Assembly (NCBI GenBank): GCA_903813345.2
Contig: CAIIXF020000002.1
Coordinates: 6,565,772-6,629,771 of the forward strand
Direction of reading: 5' to 3'
From: Owenia fusiformis
Lineage: Eukaryota; Annelida; Polychaeta; Sabellida; Oweniidae
Length of the DNA stretch: 64,000 bases
A model generated the notes under the pieces. The model saw only the letters and a program-made list of their open reading frames with translations, was not told where the DNA came from and did no database searches. Made by a program: the position numbers and the translations under genes. Positions 24,967-36,065 of the stretch are shown here, in pieces (positions within the stretch are counted from its first letter, which is position 1; each line of letters begins with the position of its first letter).

Positions 24967-25257
24967 ACCATCATTGACGTGTTTAAAATAGATGTCGAAG
25001 GGAGCGAATGGGATGTAATAAAGGATATGCACAAAACAGGAGTCCTGTCTCAGATCAAACAAATATCAATGGAGTTGCACTTAACAACCAATTATAAAGG
25101 GTGTTATCAAACATTGCAACTGTTAGAGAAAGCAGGATTTAAGTTATTCCAGTCCGAACCAAATCCTTTTTGCCCAGCAATGTCTAAGGCAAATACTAAG
25201 AAAATGATTTATGGATGTTATGAATTGAACTATATCAATGTGAACTTTTTAACGTAA
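24967..25257 (+). CDS. METTL24-like methyltransferase copy 1, terminal exon
   Basis: The exon starts after TATATTTTAG in phase 0, opens with TIIDVFKIDVEGSEWDVIKD and ends at a TAA at 25255-25257 (96 residues). KIDVEGSEW is the core acidic motif of FkbM/METTL24-type Rossmann-fold methyltransferases. The following QISMELHL strand and the GCYQTLQLLEKAGFKLFQSE helix-strand unit match the end of that fold, and the closing YELNYIN matches the usual C-terminus of the family. There is no in-frame ATG at the start because this is an internal splice entry. Substrate is unknown. Vertebrate METTL24 is thought to be secreted or luminal, but this copy shows no N-terminus to judge from. Confidence 0.85.
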   Translation, partial: TIIDVFKIDVEGSEWDVIKDMHKTGVLSQIKQISMELHLTTNYKGCYQTLQLLEKAGFKLFQSEPNPFCPAMSKANTKKMIYGCYELNYINVNFLT

Positions 25258-25305
25258 AAGCATATAAACTACGTATATTTTGAGAAGGGGTAAGATACGG
25301 GATCT

Positions 25306-25490
25306 AATGGCAGGGACATATTTGTACATATAATTACCTATATTACAGAGAAACAATTTTGCTTATTATAACATATGACAGAGATATAGTTGTACATATT
25401 ATTACCTTATATGGCAGAGACATAGTTGTACATATTATTACTTTATATGGCAGAGACACAGTTGTACATATTATCACTCTGTACATGAAA
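25306..25490. repeat. 36-bp minisatellite
   Basis: About five units of TATGGCAGAGACATAGTTGT plus ACATATTATTACCT. The clean spacing is 36 bp (25378, 25414, 25450), degrading on the 5' side. It lies just after the stop codon of methyltransferase copy 1, probably in its 3' UTR. Confidence 0.88.
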
Positions 25491-25735
25491 TGGAATGTTA
25501 ATTTTATGGTAAAAATGTCGTGCAGCCACAGAACTATAATAAAAACAAAGACAGAACAGAAACTAACGTTAACAAAATCTGCTATGCTGTAAATTATGAT
25601 ATTTTTAGGGTAGTTAGGAAAATGTAGAATGCTTCTTCTCTGAAAATTTGAAAAACAACTGCCAAAAATTAAAAGTTCGAGAGGTAAATTAGCATTATTT
25701 ACTGAACTGCCCTGTAGTCATCCAAAATAGTGATA

Positions 25736-25741
25736 AATAAA
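25736..25741 (+). promoter_or_regulatory. Candidate poly(A) signal for methyltransferase copy 1
   Basis: An AATAAA about 480 bases past the stop codon. Another AATAAA lies at 25538. Either could end the transcript. Confidence 0.3.
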
Positions 25742-26499
25742 GTCCAATGAACAATTTTTAGCAGGTATGCATACATTTTAATAGCCTGAATATTAGGCAT
25801 ATATTTTATTTATATTATGTAAGTAGAAAAGTAGCAACTCTAACTCCAGAGTAGCGAAACCTAACTAACTAATACATTTGAATTCATACATTATGAATTA
25901 GTATCGTCTCCTTTTGGCAAATCCTTTTGGCAAAATCTACGATTAACCAAAATGTGGCGTGACGTCATGTTTCAAATTCTTTCTAGAGTAGAAGTTTATA
26001 TCCAAAAGGCATTTATATAAAATTTTGACAAAATCGGATAAATGTGTTATCAGAAAAATCATATTTTGAGAATATTTTTTATTCGACAGTCGGACGCCAA
26101 ATTTAGCATACATTTTAGAAATTCTTTCTTGAGCAGATTTCTTTGTCAATAAGGCATTGATATAGCTTAAACTGAAACCATGAACTGGTTTTTGAGCTAT
26201 CAAATATTACATTTTACCAATTACAAAATGAAGTCATTTTAATAAAAATATTATAAAAAGGTTTTATAAGTTATCCCCTCCTTGTCTGATAGGTTTGGGG
26301 GTCAGAGGCTAAAATATCTATGAAGGCCACCCTGGTTCACTTTCCCTAAAATCATTTTTCACTCAAATCATGTGTTTTGTTGCTTTCCTGAAAAAGATGG
26401 ACTATCGAAGGGACATCTGACTTTGCTATTTCAAACTCACGAACAAATATGAAAGGCTTTTCCACTAAAAACTAAAAAAGTAAAACAATTTTTGAATAA
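25742..26499. other. No recognisable feature
   Basis: AT-rich intergenic DNA with no supported gene or repeat. Confidence 0.5.
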
Positions 26500-27490
26500 T
26501 GACAAGCTTTTGCTCACAACAGGAATAATTAAATCTTGTTAAAGTAGAAATTAATTGTATAATCAACAGATTTTTTGAAAACATGGGACGTAAATCTGCT
26601 GAAAAGATTAAAAATTCTGATATATCAACTGATGAATTCTTAAATAGAATGACAAAGGTTAATGACACAATTTTCTTACATCCAGTAGATCACAATGAGA
26701 TAAACAAAGTATATAGTCAGCTGACTGATGTCGGCAGCTGGTACAGATAATTTCAAGCCTATTGTTATGAAAAAATGTAGTAATGTATTACGTTCACCTG
26801 TATTGTAGGTATATCATTAATTTATCTTTTAATCAAGGTTGATTCCCAGACAGTCATGAATTTGCCAAGGTAATCCCAATTCATAGAAAAAGATAGACCT
26901 GATTTATTTAATCCCTATAGACCAATCTCACTACTTTCCTTTTTTCAAAGGTAATTGAGAAATGTATAACACCAGAATCGTTGACCTCCTCGAGAGACAA
27001 AATGTTCTATATGCCCATCAATATGGCTTTAAGGAGAACCACTCTACATATATGGCAGTCCTTAAATTCATTGAAATTGTGCGTAAGGCATTAGAAATGC
27101 AAAAATGCTGCGTTGATTTAATGTTTGATCTCTCATAAGCCTTTGATGCCTTGAAGTCTGAATCAACATTTTATTGAGAAAACTAAGGTAATAGTCTGTC
27201 TGCGGACTGGTTTGAAAGTTTGATGGTGATACTGACTCCGATGTCCTTCCTCTGTCCTGTGGCGTGCCACAAGGCACAATATTAGGACCCCAGCTCTTTA
27301 TAATATATACTAATGTCATTTACTAGTGTTCGGATATTGCAAAAATGTATTTTCTGTCACAAATCTGAAAGAAATGAACAACACCATCAAAACAGATCTC
27401 GTCAAAATCAATAAATGATTCATGTGTAATAAACTTGCCCTGATATCCATCTAAAAACAAATAATATTATATTCAAAACAGCAAAAAATA
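26500..27490 (+). mobile_element. Degenerate LINE reverse transcriptase
   Basis: Plus-strand fragments in successive frames reproduce the order of a non-LTR reverse transcriptase. First comes FFENMGRKSAEKI with TIFLHPVDHNEINKVYSQL, then FPDSHEFAKVIPIHRK, FNPYRPISLLSF and LLERQNVLYAHQYGFKENHS. After these come MFDLS-stop-AFDAL (where DLSKAFD is expected) and LSCGVPQGTILGPQLFIIYTN, then a NKLALI-type end. The YxDD catalytic box is not recognisable. There are several stops and frame changes, so this is an old dead copy. Confidence 0.85.
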
Positions 27491-28079
27491 TTACAACAAA
27501 ATATACTTAAATATGAATCACACTACATAAGAGAGAAATAATATAAGTAATCTTAAAGCATTAAAGCGCCATCAAAGCGCCGTTGGTTTGAACTTAGCTT
27601 AGGAGATCGTGATATTTTTGGAAAAGTAAACAAAAATGACGGCGATTTAAAGCGTGGCATTCGCCGTTGGTGTGAACTAGGTTTAAGACAGGGCCAGACC
27701 CGTGAAATACTTAACCTCATAAAATTGCTCACTCTTATACTCTTTCCACCTTCGAAAGGAGTTTAAAATTACACTCAATTGCTTAACAATTAACATCATT
27801 ATTTAATCAAAATCTCACTACATGTCTTCTAGTGACAGAATTCTGGCATTTAAATTCTCTTGTCATTTTCATTGCATGGGGAGAGGAGGATGGGGGATGG
27901 GACAAACCGAATGTGAAATATAAAGTGTCTAATTCTAATGAGCACTGATTTCTTGTACGAGTTTTTGCTACTTGTAAATATTTTTTGTTTAATATAAAAT
28001 GGATTATATGCCCTTTGGAGTGTCTTCCGCTGTTTTGATTGTATTTGCATTTGGAATTAAGGAAATAAATAACAATAAC
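27491..28079. other. Mostly featureless intergenic DNA
   Basis: A short imperfect direct repeat (AAAGCGCCGTTGGTTTGAACTTAG near 27570, CGCCGTTGGTGTGAACTAG near 27663) is the only structure noticed. Confidence 0.45.
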
Positions 28080-29095
28080 AAAATACTTTAGTTATTAAAA
28101 CTGCATTATATCAAAAAACCAGCGCCATTTTGAATTGAGCAGTCATCTTGTAATTACTTCTCGAACAGAATCATATATCCCCAAAGCTTCAGTTTATGAA
28201 ATGTGAAACATATGTTTCCATTGGTATTCGAGTTATCATAGATTATTTTTTATGAAAAATGGTAGCCATTTTTGAAATGAACACACGGCCATAATGAAAA
28301 GTTCTCTTTCTAGCTGAGGTCATTTGCCCATTAGACATAGCCAATGAAAATTGGACAAAATTCTATAAATGGTATTAAGTTATCAAATGTTACATTTTTT
28401 ATGAAAAAATCAGCGGTCATCTTGTCCTGCTACCAAACCAGATGAAGAGGAGGGAAACCCCAAAAGGTTTAGAAATAACATATATAATTACGTCTCTTGC
28501 TTACCACCTTCGTTTGTTCGAAATTTCACCGGCTAATTTTCAAATACTACACTTCGATGTACGGTTTTAATTGACGTAAGCATATTCCGTATACCTTTCT
28601 TTATCTTGATGTGAAATTAGAAGCTATGGTATATATTAACACGCCAGAAATGAACACAATACTATTCGAAGCGTTTTTTCGAAAGAAAAGCCGCCATTGA
28701 TGACGTAATTTGATCGTCGATTTTTGACCAATCAGAGATTGTCATCTTAATACAGGTTTACATTACAAGCGTACGAGTATGTCATATTTGAGCTCTGTAT
28801 ATACAATTTGAACGAAAGGTATCAACTGGTGTTTACGTTATCAAACTTTATACTTTTTATGAAAAATGGCGGCGGTTTTAGATTTATCGGATATATTGAA
28901 AATGCTTTCTCAAACAGAAGACTCATTCACATTAAGCATAAGCCTATAGAATTTAATCAAATCCGCCTCTGGAATTTGAGTTATTGCCCCAGACACACAA
29001 GCGAACGAATGGGGGAACAGACGGACATCTTGTAATATATAGATTCAGACGACCTCGCTATATCGCTGCGAACTTTGTTCGATGGGATAATTAGA
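28080..29095. mobile_element. Diverged non-autonomous repeat related to the 12073-12795 element
   Basis: The 3' end (CTCGCTATATCGCTGCGAAC followed by TTTGTTCGATGGGATAAT) resembles the end of the GGAC element at 12760-12795. The body contains recurring TTTATGAAAAATGG...GCCATTTT phrases near 28246, 28395 and 28855. The left terminal repeat was not found, so limits are approximate. Confidence 0.45.
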
Positions 29096-29941
29096 TCAAT
29101 ATTGGAATCCGTCAATCGTTTTAATCTTTGAAAACCATTTGGACGAGTTTGAAGTAACTGCTTTTAAATCTGGATATTTCCAAATACGTACTACAGTTGG
29201 CGTTGGCGACGTTTCAAAGCAGACAAATCAAAACAATGCGGTAGGAGTTTGTTTCAGTAGTGAACTAATTTAATTTTCAATACACTTGGATATGAGAAAC
29301 AAATGTACGACTTTGAACATTTGACTTTGAGTGAGATTTAGAGAGGAAGGGGGATTTTGTTTTGTTCAACGTTAATTGAATAGTATAGATTTCATAATCT
29401 GGGTGACATTTGATGTTTAGATTTTTCATTACTAATTACTAGCAATATAAAAATTCATAATTACAAAATTTTAGCATAGATCTATTTAAGGGGTAAACAA
29501 TCTTCTGACGCATTAACGGTATATTGGATGATAAATAGGTAAATAAAATAAAGGCTGCGTTTTTGAATTACCCGCGGGAGAGATATATTGTATTGTCATA
29601 TTGGATCAGCCTGTGTTTAAAGAGACTTATTGGACAACCTGTAAAATAAACCTCACTGATCTTTGATAATCTGATAGCTTCATCGAAAAGTTTGGGAAAT
29701 TATGTAACACCCTCTCCGATATGGAGATTCGTCGAAACGCTTCACTGCTCGAGTAAAATGCTTTATCATTACTAATTTTCAGAATGCAGTTTAGAATTAT
29801 CCTTGTTGCGGCTTTGATCTTCCTAGTATTAACGATATGGAACAGAATGGTTTGTATTGTACACAATTATCAATAATGGTATCATTGTTGTATATAAAAA
29901 CAAGAGATAATATAAGTCTGCCATTTTAATTTACATCACAT
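29096..29941. other. No recognisable feature
   Basis: AT-rich intergenic or intronic DNA upstream of methyltransferase copy 2. No exon with a signal anchor could be identified. Confidence 0.45.
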
Positions 29942-30055
29942 ATCTTTGGGTCGATGAGTTGTCTTTGGGATGAGTTGTCGTTGGATTGGTTATCTTGGGA
30001 TAAATTATATTTTGGTTGAGTTATATTGGGATATACAGTCGAGGGATGAGTTAAC
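29942..30055. repeat. Decayed 16-bp minisatellite
   Basis: About seven imperfect units of TTTGGGATGAGTTGTC type (for example TTTGGGATGAGTTGTC, GTTGGATTGGTTATC, TTGGGATAAATTATAT). Confidence 0.7.
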
Positions 30056-30399
30056 TTACTTCCATTGATCTTCTACCTGATACGTGACTTAACATAAATT
30101 TCCACTCACATGTAATTGTGTACTTTCTGTAAATCTGTGATTGAATGAAATTGCGACGCATGTTGTCCTTAGATATTGACATATGTTTGGCATTAATGTG
30201 ACCCAAGACCCAATCTGATTATTATATTACGGTGGATGTGACAGATATCCGCGTGTACGCAAAGTTTATTTACTGAACGAAACACCTGGCGGACTAAGGG
30301 CATTGACTTACCCCTTGAAGAATATGTAACAAATATGAAATGCATTAAATTTTAAAATTGGGTCTCAAACTATCAGATTCTATTGATTATTATTTTCAG

Positions 30400-30567
30400 T
30401 TTAGATATGCAAGTAGACCACTACAAAACTGGCAGCGTGCAAATGGAGAACTGTTAGTTACACGCGACGATTGGTACGTCCCGCACAACTTTACAATACA
30501 AATGCTCAATGCGGCATCGATAACTGAATCATTGGAAATTCTTAGCAGTTACTTTGAAAACAAACAG
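30400..30567 (+). CDS. METTL24-like methyltransferase copy 2, upstream exon (putative)
   Basis: A 168-nt open segment after TATTTTCAG and before CAG|GTACTG, phase 0 at both ends. It encodes FRYASRPLQNWQRANGELLV and, further on, ITESLEILSSYFENKQ. It joins in phase to the next exon at 31277. The composition and the YFENKQ-to-LWCPSQRRFG join resemble the segment just before the SAM-binding region in this family. Identity rests mainly on position and phase. An N-terminal exon with a start codon and signal anchor should lie upstream but was not found. Confidence 0.55.
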
Positions 30568-31276
30568 GTACTGTTGCGAATGAATACATTTGAAAAAGTA
30601 ACATGTAATCGGAAACTGAAATACTCATTTGACTTAGTTCTGATTATAGGCACGTGCACGTTTGTGTATTGGCAAAATCAATGAAATAAAACTATTAAAG
30701 ATACGATAGTTAAGACCTCAATTTCAATACCTGCAAACTCCTCATGAAACTTTTCTATTTACAATGACTTTTATACATTTCGAATGTAAATACTTTACAT
30801 TTTTTCCTCATGTATCAATTGAGTTTTGCAAAATGTATGGAAGCAAATATCAATGTATCAAGCAATCTTACTTTATAACGAACAACAATGCAAAAATAGG
30901 TCCCACGATTATTTTAGAGCTCTAAAATGACTTCAAACAATATTACAAACTCCAATACTTTTAATGGAAGTTTTGGACCTTCTATAATTGCAATTATATC
31001 CCCAAAGCTTAAATAGGGATTCTATCTGTCTGATCAGTTCATGGCATTCTGTATTCCATACCTATCATGAGGATGTCTCAGGAACATATTAACCGGGAAT
31101 ATATTCTATATCCGGGCAAATATATATATCGTATGTTCGTATATATTGAATTGTCTCTCCAATGATATTTGGTTTAATAATTTGTCTGTAATATCAACAA
31201 CGTTGTAACATGAACAAAAGTATGGACGTTTTTTGGCCCATCCTGTATATGTGTGCATTCTACGTATTTCTGAAAG

Positions 31277-31389
31277 TTATGGTGCCCCAGTCAAAGAAGG
31301 TTTGGGCGGGAAAAGGATGGTGGAAAAGATATATACGTGACACATCCATTTAACCTCGTTCATAGGCAGTGTACAGTTTATTCATTTGG
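31277..31389 (+). CDS. METTL24-like methyltransferase copy 2, SAM-motif exon
   Basis: A 113-nt exon in phase 0, out phase 2. The acceptor CTGAAAG before 31277 is weak, and a second acceptor CCCCAG before 31291 is possible. It encodes LWCPSQRRFGREKDGGKDIY and ends HRQCTVYSFG, whose last codon is split by the intron (donor GG|GTAATA). The RFGxxxDGG and CxVYSFG motifs are hallmarks of METTL24-like proteins. The conserved aromatic residue usually seen after DGG is lysine here. It joins exactly to the next exon at 33837. Confidence 0.78.
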
Positions 31390-31743
31390 GTAATATACAT
31401 ATTTGAGTCGTCATAGTTACATGTTTAAAGATAAATTTAAAACTACAAGAAATTAAAACATAATGTTCACATACGATAAAGGCTAATTAATATAATAAAT
31501 TATTTCATTAATGAGCCCTCTAATGCCAACCATTTGATTTTATATCATAACACGAACAGGTAACTAAATCACGATCCACATGTATATCACTGTCAACTAT
31601 TTCAACCTATTTACCCTGAATGTGAATCTACTCACTAAATTCGGATGCCCCGACTGTCATTTTAAGTGTTTTTCCTATTGAAAAGAAAATTGTATGATAC
31701 ATGGATTTACAACAAAACCTTTAGGGTTTGATAAATGCTCTTT

Positions 31744-32082
31744 CGAGCAGATTTTGATCTCACACGGGTTATGAACTTTCAAATAAATGATATCGGGCCA
31801 ATGGTATTTAAACTTGAGATGCCCTTTGCCGATTAACATTGACTTTGAACTCAGGTCACCTAATCATGAGTTGCCTATGCTCACAGTATTCTTCAAGTAC
31901 GGTATTAAAACGCCAAATACTTGACCGTCAATCGTAAGAAGACATTGACCAATATGACATTGACCTTGACCTCAGTTCACATTATCTGACCCTCAGGGGT
32001 CATTTTACTGCAATATAAACAAAAACAACCCAATAAGGGGTGTATTAAAGATTTACCTTCCTGTTATCTCAAAATCTGCTCG
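31744..32082. mobile_element. Putative MITE, 24-bp imperfect TIRs
   Basis: CGAGCAGATTTTGATCTCAC at the left end and CTGTTATCTCAAAATCTGCT at the right end are imperfect inverted repeats. The 339-bp body contains GACCTTGACCTCAGGTCAC-like phrases. It lies in an intron of methyltransferase copy 2. No target-site duplication resolved. Confidence 0.6.
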
Positions 32083-32313
32083 GTACTGTACCATTGGATT
32101 TACATGGGAAATTCCTCAAAGAGAAACTTCTATGGATTAAAGAAGGTGTCCGCATTATATGATTTGACAAGTAATTGGCATATTTAAATCAGCATTCATC
32201 TTATTCAAAAGCATTCCCAGCCCTTTGAAGTTTGAGAAATAACTACCAACAAAGTCAATAGATAATCATTGAAAATGAGAAATAATTCTTTGGATTATAT
32301 GGTGTCATATATA

Positions 32314-32936
32314 CAGGGTGGGCCAAAAAAATGCCACTTTTTTTTCAAGACACAATAACTTTTTTATTTTCCAACCTACATACCCCAAATTTTGCAGTTA
32401 TATAGTGCCAAGGGTTCTTAGTAATAATATAATGTAACAAGTCTTTCAACTGGGATAATATTTGATCTAAAAGAGGAGTTCAATTGGTCCGCCACCCTAT
32501 TTGATGATAGATTTTAGTTCTAGTCGCCTTGCTGATATAGCAGTATCAATGAAATGTTAGCTATATATTTTTCAACGTGTATTAGTTGCCAGCTTTAGTT
32601 GAGCAATTTTTTAAATTGGGTGCCTTCATACCATCTCCTGGAGACCTTCCCATACCCTATACTCACTGGGGTTTGCATTAGGGCTATTAGCTTGGCGGTC
32701 ATCAGGGCGTATCAGTTCAGGAACATTTTGCAAATTATGCTTATTTCTCATGGCACACCACATGTTTAAGTGAGACGCTGGTGACATATTTTATTCAAGT
32801 AAAAGTGTATAATTCATGATCCATGGCTAGATAACAACCTCAAATTTCATTTGGTATGCAAATTATGATTTTGTATCAAAAATTTAAAAAGTTATAGCAT
32901 TTTGAAAAAAAGTGGCGTTTTTTTTGGCCCACCCTG
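32314..32936. mobile_element. Tc1/mariner-like MITE with TA target duplication
   Basis: The terminal inverted repeats begin CAGGGTGGGCCAAAAAAA and extend about 35 bp through a GCCACTTTTTTT tract on both ends with one or two differences. The element is flanked by TA on both sides (32312-32313 and 32937-32938), the target duplication of the Tc1/mariner superfamily. Its 623 bp encode no transposase. It lies in an intron of methyltransferase copy 2. A related single end (GTTTTTTGGCCCATCCTGTA) stands at 31229-31248. Confidence 0.88.
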
Positions 32937-33836
32937 TAGTTAATAAAACGTTTTAAAGTGTATTCCTGTTTTTAAGATGAAAAACATAAGCGGAATGAAT
33001 GAAGAAACTCCCCAATTCATTCTTCAGCCCTTTTGCAAAAATAGTATTATTTTTTTAAATTTTTTATCATTCATCTTGATTTAATTTTAAATCTGTTGAT
33101 ATGCAATATTTTTGAAAAAGTTTGTTCAAATAAGTTCACAGATAAAGTTCAAAGAAAAAAATGATACTAAAAAAGTAATTTTTAATTTTTTGGACCTTAG
33201 AATGTAGAACCTTGGAAAGTATGTTGTATATCTGTTATGTTTGGTCGGATCTGGATGCAGTGTTTATCTACCGGGGTATATTTGTATTCCCATCGGAATG
33301 AACCCTCCTAGTAAATAATGCTTATGTATAGCTGCATTAAAAGATTGCTGGGAATGTTGACAGAACGTTAACGATCGAATATTTATTTTAATGTATAAGC
33401 GCAAATACCAAAAGGAAGGGTGACTAAAAACTTTAAAGAAACCCAACAAGTAAAGCAAACTGTAAGTGTAAATCTGTCATAAGAAAAGTAGACCCTAACA
33501 TATATATCCCAAAACCATGATCTAACGTGAAAAGAAACAATGTCTAACATCCCCCTCCTCCTCCAATCGAGAACCAATATCACAATCCAGGACAAGAACA
33601 CCAATGGACATTTCATTCATACTGAAGTCATTACAATACAGGTTGAAGAAAAATTGAAAACATTTATAGCCAATACTCATTACATCAAAAATAGTTGTAG
33701 ATACTAGTACTCATAAAAGGTAGAGTATTCAGTCTTAAATGATGTGAGACAGATAAAATCATGTTTAAGATAGACATGTTTTGTCAATGTTTGGTGTTTA
33801 CAATCAGGTTAATCCATCTTTAACATTTTGTTGTAG

Positions 33837-33905
33837 GATCGGGAGAGATTTCAGCTTCGATGACGAGATTGCAGAAACCTGTGAAGTTTATTCATATGAT
33901 CCAAC
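33837..33905 (+). CDS. METTL24-like methyltransferase copy 2, exon B
   Basis: A 69-nt exon between TTGTTGTAG and GTAAGT, phase 2 at both ends. It encodes IGRDFSFDDEIAETCEVYSY followed by DPT. After splicing to the preceding exon it reads VYSFG-IGRDFSFDDEIAE, which matches the SFGI..DFSFDD signature of the family almost residue for residue. CEVYSYDPT is the next beta strand of the Rossmann fold. No defect inside this exon. Confidence 0.85.
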
Positions 33906-34673
33906 GTAAGTCAGTCAATGGATACTTGATGTTAATGTTTTTGATCAAGGGTGACATGAAAAGAAGGTCTATGTTCTCCGGAGAAAAATATGGATAATAT
34001 TTGGACTCATTTAGAGATGTAGGCGCACCTCCCCTTGGAATAAATTGAGCTTTTGAGTACTAACGTATAACCACCAAACAGCAAAAACAGAATTCTGGAA
34101 CTTAACTAGGATCTAGTTCAGGAAAGGCTCGAGAGTTGTTAATGAAAAACCTGAAAAAGAACCCGAAAAAGAACTTTCATTGAATGTTAATACATTACAT
34201 TTTTCCTTTCAAAATGACTTTTAGACAACAATTTGTTGATAAAAACGACAAGAAGGGCTACAACTATTTATATGTTGAACTGGATCCTTTTATATTGGAG
34301 ATATTAGAGGAGTGCTCACCATAAATAAATGACACTTTGCTGACGTGAGGATAATAATTTAGTAGTTGAGAGTATAAACAATGTAAAATATGTTAAACTT
34401 AAGGGATATCTATTTAGACATTACTGGAAAGTATGAAGTCTAAAACCACCATTGTCTGGGAATGGTGATAGAAAATCAAGATTACATTTATTTATGATGA
34501 GCTCTGTAGGCTATGTCAGTCTTCACTCAATGCGGAATATTTCAATAGAAATTTCAGTAATGAAAGAAGTATAGTTACAAAACAAATGTTCAAGAATTAG
34601 AAATGAGAACATTATCATTTCACATCCTGTATATAGATTGCATGTGTATTTACGTGGATTTTACATTTACCAG

Positions 34674-34807
34674 GATAGGGTTAGAAGACCACATACGAGG
34701 ACAACATGTGCATTTTTCAACACTGGTATCAAAGGCGAAAAAAGTAGATTGTCCGACAAATATAGAACGAAGACCGTTCTGGAGATTTTCCAAGAAAACA
34801 AGCATGG
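34674..34807 (+). pseudogene. METTL24-like methyltransferase copy 2, exon C, frameshifted
   Basis: Homologous to both exon C versions of copy 1 (acceptor ATTTACCAG, phase 2). It starts IGLEDHIRGQHVHF. The run CATTTTTTC of copy 1 has one T fewer here, which shifts the frame: the remaining family residues (FFNTGIKGEKSRLSDKYR, KTVLEIFQENKH) are found in another frame. There is also a 3-nt in-frame deletion. The donor found in copy 1 (GTGAGT) is not preserved: the sequence reads CATGGGTATCC. The missing T is in a homopolymer, so a sequencing error is possible, but the lost donor supports decay. Confidence 0.8.
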
Positions 34808-35540
34808 GTATCCCAATCGCTTATATTTGCACACAAAACGAAATCGAGAAAATAAATAATTAATTTTAGTTAGAATTGGGAATGTACTATTCGTATTCCA
34901 GGAGACTTTTAATGTCATGAAAGGTATTTAAACAAAATCACATTTAGCTTTTATTCGCGAATGAACTTTGGGCTGTCGACTACCGATTAAACCTACTATT
35001 CGATGGCGAACTCATTTGATTATAAATGGAACAATGGCAGGTACTATTCATAGCTAAAAGACTTGCCAATAAAATTGTAGGCCAATCGGTATTCAACAGG
35101 TCCTGGTGTCAGTTGCCTCTGCGAATACAAGCTTAGATTGCAATATAGTACTATAGTAGTTACAAGGTGGATTGAAAGATGACAGCGAGGACATAAAAAG
35201 GAAACATATATAAAGATACAACTACTGCCATCTTTCTGTCGACATTATATGTGCCTATCATCCAAAATGTCCCTACCTAACCTCAACTTGTGGTGATACA
35301 CCAAAAAAGAGTGTACAAGAACAGACACCATCTATATTAATGATATATAAATAGAGGTTATTTAATTGGATGGATGAAATTTGAATTTTTTTCCGAGGTT
35401 AATATGATATTGGCCAAGGAAAATATCATATTGACCGAGGGCATATTCCATAATTTTATTTTAGAAATAAAAGCCTAGATTTAAGGAAGTATGTTAATTT
35501 TCTGATTTTTTTGGAATTAGTTGTTGTAGTTTGATTTCCA

Positions 35541-35831
35541 TTTTAGACCATAATTGACGTGATACATCTATATTAATGATAAAAACCCTAGATTCAAAAC
35601 AGTATGTTAATTCCCCGATGCATTACTGTAGTTTGATTTCCATTTTAGACAATAATTGACGTGATACATCTATATTAATGATAAAAACCCTAGATTCAAA
35701 ACAGTATGTTAATTCCCCGATGCATTACTGTAGTTTGATTTCCATTTTAGACAATAATTGACGTGATACATCTATATTAATGATAAAAACCTTAGATTCA
35801 ATACAGTATGTTAATCCCCGATGCATTTTAG
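35541..35831 (+). repeat. 102-bp tandem repeat carrying a splice acceptor
   Basis: TTTCCATTTTAGAC(C/A)ATAATTGACGTG, which is the intron end plus the first bases of the terminal methyltransferase exon, occurs at 35541, 35643 and 35745 (spacing 102 bp). It then occurs at the true exon at 35826 after a shortened 81-bp unit. Each unit also carries ATACATCTATATTAATGAT and AGTATGTTAAT(T)CCCCGATGCAT. There are thus three decoy acceptors ahead of the real one. Confidence 0.93.
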
Positions 35832-36065
35832 ACTATAATTGACGTGTTTAAAATAGATGTCGAAGGAAGCGAATGGGAAGTAATAAAGGATATGCACAAT
35901 ACAGGAGTCCTATCTCGGATCAAACAAATATCAATGGAGGTCCACATTGGAAAGGCACATAACCATAAAGGGTGTTATCGGTTGAAGATCACAGTAGAGT
36001 TTCCCATAGGTGGCCATTATAACATTTTACCCTGTATCTTATTAACGATTAGTATCCAAGCCTAG
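35832..36065 (+). pseudogene. METTL24-like methyltransferase copy 2, terminal exon truncated by satellite
   Basis: The exon opens TIIDVFKIDVEGSEWEVIKD like copy 1 and is colinear with it, except for a few extra residues (IGKAHNHKGCY), up to the codons for KGCYR at about 35979. From 35980 the sequence is the first satellite monomer. The frame stays open for about 28 satellite-encoded codons and stops at 36063-36065. The last third of the domain (the helix-strand unit and C-terminus present in copy 1) is missing. An AATAAATAAA of the satellite X segment lies at 36147-36156, about 80 bases past the chimeric stop. Confidence 0.88.

Noticed and set aside
27068-27319. 83-residue minus-strand ORF
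   Set aside because: It is the antisense of LINE reverse transcriptase motifs on the plus strand.
30568-30684. Continuation of the first copy 2 exon through VTCNRKLKYS to the ORF end
   Set aside because: CNRKL looked family-like, but no donor after it gives the phase needed by the next exon, whereas CAG|GTACTG at 30567/30568 does.
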